From contig JAJQET010000276.1 of assembly GCA_021201515.1 (NCBI GenBank), forward strand, positions 1 through 7,586: 7,586 nucleotides of DNA. Direction: 5' to 3'. The translations under genes and the position numbers were made by a program. Of the stretch, positions 5,727 to 7,586 are shown in pieces; within the stretch, counting starts at the first letter, position 1; each line of letters opens with the position of its first letter. Under the pieces are notes generated by a model. That model was not told the DNA's origin. It searched no databases and was given only the letters and a program-made list of their open reading frames with translations. The DNA comes from Clostridiales bacterium. GTDB taxonomy: Bacteria; Bacillota; Clostridia; Oscillospirales; Oscillospiraceae.

Positions 5727-6439
5727 ATATTTTAGCATTGGAGTCCTCCGCCAGGGCGGCGTCGGTGGCGGTGTGCCGGGACGCCTTCCTGCTGGCGGAA
5801 TCCTGCCAGAACAACGGCATGACCCACAGCACAACGCTGCTGCCCATGTGCGAAAGCCTGCTGGAGCAGGTGGGGCTGACGCTGCATGACATCGACCTGA
5901 TTGCCTGCGCCAATGGCCCCGGCTCCTTTACCGGGCTGCGGATTGGCCTGTCCACGGCCAAGGGGCTGGCCTGGCCGGAGGAGAAGCCCTGTGTGGGGGT
6001 GTCCACCCTGGAGGCCATGGCGTGGAACGTCAGCGCGGTGCCCGGCGTGATCTGCTGCGCCATGGACGCCCGGCGCAGCCAGGTGTACAACGCCCTGTTT
6101 GAAAGCGACGGCAGAGGGGGGCTCACCCGGCTGACGGAGGACAGGGCCATCAGCCTGGAAGAGCTGTTTTCTTCGGAAAAAAGGAAGGAAATCTCTCAAT
6201 TTGTAGTTGGCGATGGGGCGGAATTGTGCTATAATTATGGGAAGGAAAGGGGCTTTGACCTGGTGCTTGCCCCGGAAAATCTGCGGCATCAAAGGGCCTG
6301 GGGCGTTGCGCGGGCGGCTCTCCGGTTTCTGGAGACGGGGCAGCCCTGCTCCGGCGCTGCGCTGGAGGCCCGGTACCTTCGGCTGAGCCAGGCGGAGCGG
6401 GAGCGCCGTGAACGGCTGAACGCAAGGCAGACGCCCTGA
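5723..6439 (+). CDS. tsaB: tRNA t6A37 threonylcarbamoyltransferase complex subunit TsaB
   Basis: TsaB is a catalytically inactive ASKHA-fold partner that dimerises with TsaD and recruits TsaE. The 238-residue length fits the bacterial family. It starts MNILALESSARAASVAV, has the conserved NNGMTHSTTLLP segment with His at about 35, the hallmark ANGPGSFTGLRIGLSTAKGLAW at about 63-84, and DARRSQVYNALF near residue 115. The tail ARYLRLSQAERER is typical. The start is TTG, sharing TTGA with the tsaE stop (4-nt overlap). The purine-rich AGTGGAAGGA just before it is very close to the start, so translation probably depends on coupling to tsaE. The rimI and tsaD genes that often follow in Firmicutes are absent here; upp comes next. 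A promoter-like sequence lies inside this gene at 6207-6235. Confidence 0.93.
   Translation: MNILALESSARAASVAVCRDAFLLAESCQNNGMTHSTTLLPMCESLLEQVGLTLHDIDLIACANGPGSFTGLRIGLSTAKGLAWPEEKPCVGVSTLEAMAWNVSAVPGVICCAMDARRSQVYNALFESDGRGGLTRLTEDRAISLEELFSSEKRKEISQFVVGDGAELCYNYGKERGFDLVLAPENLRHQRAWGVARAALRFLETGQPCSGAALEARYLRLSQAERERRERLNARQTP
6207..6235 (+). promoter_or_regulatory. Promoter-like sequence inside tsaB, possible separate promoter for upp
   Basis: TTGGCG (6207-6212), a 17-bp spacer and perfect TATAAT (6230-6235) preceded by TGC (extended -10) lie in a locally AT-rich part of tsaB. Transcription would begin near 6242, about 240 nt before the upp ATG. The hexamer is also coding sequence (Tyr-Asn codons), so chance is possible. 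Confidence 0.4.
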
Positions 6440-6484
6440 TGCGGTCAGAGGCCACCACTTTAAGACGAGAAGGAGCGCGTTTCT

Positions 6485-7129
6485 ATGCTGTACAAAGACA
6501 ATCCGAAGCTGCACGTTCTGGAGCATCCGCTGATCTCCCACAAGCTGGCGATTTTGCGGAATGAAAAGACCGGCACCCATGAGTTCCGCGTCATTGTCGC
6601 GGAGATTGCCACCCTCATCACCTATGAGGCCACCCGGAATATGCCCACAGAGCCGGTGGACGTTCAGACCCCGGTGGGCATCGCCCACTGCCAGACCCTC
6701 AGCGGCAAGAAGGTGGCCATCGTCCCCATCCTCCGGGCAGGGCTGGGAATGGTGGACGGCGTGCTGAATCTGCTGCCCTCCGCCAAGGTGGGACATATCG
6801 GCCTGTACCGGGACCCGGAAACCCTGATGCCGGTGGAATATTACTGCAAAATGCCCCCGGACATTGCGGAGCGGGATGTCATCATCGTGGACCCCATGCT
6901 GGCCACCGGCGGCAGCGCCTCTGCGGCCATCCAGTTCATGAAGGAGTACGGCTGCAAGAAGATCACCATGATGAACATTATCGCCGCCCCGGAGGGGATG
7001 GACTGCATCGCCCGGGAGCATCCCGATGTGGAGGTCTATGTGGCGGCGCTGGACGACTGCCTGAATGAGCATGGCTACATCGTGCCCGGCCTGGGCGACG
7101 CCGGCGACCGGATTTTTGGTACAAAATAG
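6485..7129 (+). CDS. upp: Uracil phosphoribosyltransferase
   Basis: Upp converts uracil and PRPP to UMP in pyrimidine salvage. The 214 residues match the usual 205-215. Motifs visible are FR at about 34-35, [13 protein letters not shown] (RAGLG at 84-88, an active-site loop), the PRPP-binding loop [11 protein letters not shown] at 135-145, and the uracil-binding C-terminus [21 protein letters not shown] (GDAGDR at 204-209). AAGGAG at 6470-6475 lies 9 nt before the ATG. It follows tsaB by 45 nt with no terminator between them, so read-through from the tsaE promoter is likely, with possible extra expression from the internal promoter-like site in tsaB. A strong terminator follows. No uracil-responsive attenuator or PyrR-type site is seen in front of it. 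No linked uracil permease gene is in the window. Confidence 0.96.
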   Translation: MLYKDNPKLHVLEHPLISHKLAILRNEKTGTHEFRVIVAEIATLITYEATRNMPTEPVDVQTPVGIAHCQTLSGKKVAIVPILRAGLGMVDGVLNLLPSAKVGHIGLYRDPETLMPVEYYCKMPPDIAERDVIIVDPMLATGGSASAAIQFMKEYGCKKITMMNIIAAPEGMDCIAREHPDVEVYVAALDDCLNEHGYIVPGLGDAGDRIFGTK

Positions 7130-7142
7130 AAAAGCGCTGATG

Positions 7143-7182
7143 AAGGGCGGAGAATACTGACGGGTGTTTTCCGCCCTTTTTT
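7143..7182 (+). terminator. Intrinsic terminator after upp
   Basis: AAGGGCGGA (7143-7151) pairs perfectly with TCCGCCCTT (7170-7178). The stem can extend inward by three or four weaker pairs, and a run of six T's (7177-7182) overlaps its base. It begins 13 nt after the upp stop. Confidence 0.9.
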
Positions 7183-7359
7183 CGCACAAAATCCCGGATT
7201 CAGCCAGGGCCCGGCAGGCCGTATTGTGCGGAAAGCGATTCGGGACAGCATCCGCCCGCTGAAAAAGCGAGGGCGTGAAAAAGCAGCGGCAGGAAGGGAA
7301 GAAAACCCTTTTCCGCAGGTAAATGGAAAGACGCGGAAGGACAAAATTGCCGAAATTCG
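7183..7359. other. Non-coding stretch between the upp terminator and the next promoter
   Basis: No reading frame here has a good ribosome binding site and a recognisable product. It contains one distant inverted repeat, CGCACAA (7183-7189) and TTGTGCG (7224-7230), with GC-rich sequence between, and a small hairpin AAGGG/CCCTT at 7294-7310. The right part (7259-7350) is purine-rich on the plus strand. I see no promoter, tRNA or repeat that explains it. Confidence 0.5.
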
Positions 7360-7387
7360 TTGACATCCATTCTCTTTATGCTATAAT
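7360..7387 (+). promoter_or_regulatory. Strong consensus SigA promoter with no gene yet visible behind it
   Basis: A perfect TTGACA (7360-7365) and perfect TATAAT (7382-7387) are separated by 16 bp, with TGC giving an extended -10. This is the best promoter in the window. The expected start is near 7394. No protein gene with a ribosome binding site follows within the window. Confidence 0.9.
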
Positions 7388-7393
7388 AGGCTC

Positions 7394-7562
7394 AGTTGTC
7401 CGATTGCTTTTTTGTTCGTTATCGTATGGATATAGATGAAAAAATAACCGGGTCCCACTAAAAGATGGGCAGACCGCCTGCCGGATGGGGCAGGTTCCCT
7501 GTCCGTCGCCGGTGGATCTGTGATTCCATAACTTAAGGAACCTCTGAACAAATGCACTTCGG
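7394..7562 (+). ncRNA. Candidate structured non-coding RNA or long structured leader (family not identified)
   Basis: Directly after the strong promoter, the transcript can fold into one long irregular rod. From outside in: CCGA 7400-7403 with TCGG 7559-7562; TGC 7405-7407 with GCA 7554-7556; TTTGTTC 7411-7417 with GAACAAA 7546-7552; 7425-7437 with 7516-7530 (13 pairs, two wobbles, a 2-nt bulge); ACCGG 7447-7451 with CCGGT 7509-7513; GGGCAG 7467-7472 with CTGTCC 7499-7504 (one wobble); and an apical hairpin CCTGCC 7477-7482 with GGCAGG 7489-7494. Large one-sided loops lie at 7438-7446 and 7452-7466. An unbranched rod of about 170-190 nt with an internal bubble and a strong promoter recalls 6S RNA, but I recognise no diagnostic sequence. 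It could instead be a leader or riboswitch for a gene beyond the edge. The outermost helices may be chance if an insertion-sequence end begins at 7537. Confidence 0.4.
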
Positions 7563-7586
7563 CGCCTTGCGGTAAATTTGCGCCAT
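7537..7586. mobile_element. Possible terminal end of an insertion sequence (truncated by window)
   Basis: GGAACCTCTGAACAAATG at 7537-7554 has the look of an IS5-superfamily terminal inverted repeat (GG-start, about 16-20 bp, TCTG core). It is preceded directly by TTAA (7533-7536), which fits the YTAR target preference known for some IS5 elements. Inside it lies a short inverted repeat, GGCGC 7561-7565 and GCGCC 7580-7584. No transposase sequence or opposite end is within the window, so this is only a possibility. GGCGC/GCGCC could equally be the start of an intrinsic terminator for the RNA above. Confidence 0.22.

Noticed and set aside
5732..7366. 544-codon minus-strand frame across tsaB, upp and the following intergenic region
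   Set aside because: It overlaps two well-supported genes and a terminator; composition is typical of a frame shadow.
7426..7461. Short ORF MDIDEKITGSH after the strong promoter
   Set aside because: No ribosome binding site, only 11 residues, and it lies within the paired and looped parts of the candidate RNA.
7447..7513. Possible known riboswitch (ZTP, fluoride, THF, TPP or T-box) or tRNA
   Set aside because: I compared remembered consensus strings. ACCGCCTG only loosely recalls the ZTP motif and the rest does not follow; there is no T-loop or anticodon arm for a tRNA.
7465..7536. Short ORF starting MGRPPAGWGRF in the candidate RNA
   Set aside because: No usable Shine-Dalgarno and an Arg/Pro/Gly-rich product expected from random GC-rich sequence.
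7533..7586. Minus-strand 17-residue ORF MAQIYRKAPKCICSEVP
   Set aside because: Too short, its start is the last codon of the window, and it has no visible binding site; useful only as a probe for repeated copies.
1..7586. CRISPR array, phage genes or toxin-antitoxin pair
   Set aside because: No regularly spaced repeats, no phage or toxin-like proteins were seen; the coding genes are all ordinary chromosomal families.

Overview
The window is a GC-rich stretch of chromosome from a spore-forming Gram-positive bacterium. The evidence is the end of the spoIIIA sporulation operon, AGGAGG-type ribosome binding sites, near-consensus SigA promoters and U-tract terminators. The high GC content, protein style and gene neighbours suggest a gut Clostridia lineage such as Oscillospiraceae (Flavonifractor/Oscillibacter-like). 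That placement is inference, not something the sequence proves.

Layout, left to right. (1) 1-868: the 3' end of spoIIIAG and complete spoIIIAH, the last two genes of the mother-cell operon that builds the SpoIIIA-SpoIIQ channel to the forespore. (2) 894-1537: a single-gene unit for a small nitroreductase-family flavoprotein. It has its own SigA promoter, a perfect inverted repeat over the predicted start site (a candidate operator) and a very stable GAAA-capped hairpin downstream. (3) 1574-3882: a SigA promoter driving an ATP-binding subunit of the polysaccharide/teichoic-acid exporter type (Wzt/TagH-like), then glmM, which makes glucosamine-1-phosphate for cell-wall precursors. (4) 3898-5227, minus strand: a RodA-type SEDS glycosyltransferase with its own promoter and intrinsic terminator, convergent with glmM. 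(5) 5234-7182: a divergent promoter drives tsaE and tsaB (tRNA t6A37 modification) and then upp (uracil salvage). A promoter-like sequence inside tsaB could drive upp separately, and a strong intrinsic terminator follows upp. (6) 7183-7586: no convincing protein gene. It contains a near-perfect promoter and about 165 nt that can fold into a long irregular rod, a candidate structured non-coding RNA or leader. A possible insertion-sequence end lies within its 3' part.

The theme of the middle block is envelope construction: export ATPase, GlmM and RodA, followed by housekeeping genes. The protein-coding part is ordinary. The most interesting unexplained piece is the promoter plus foldable region at 7360-7586, which is cut off by the window edge.
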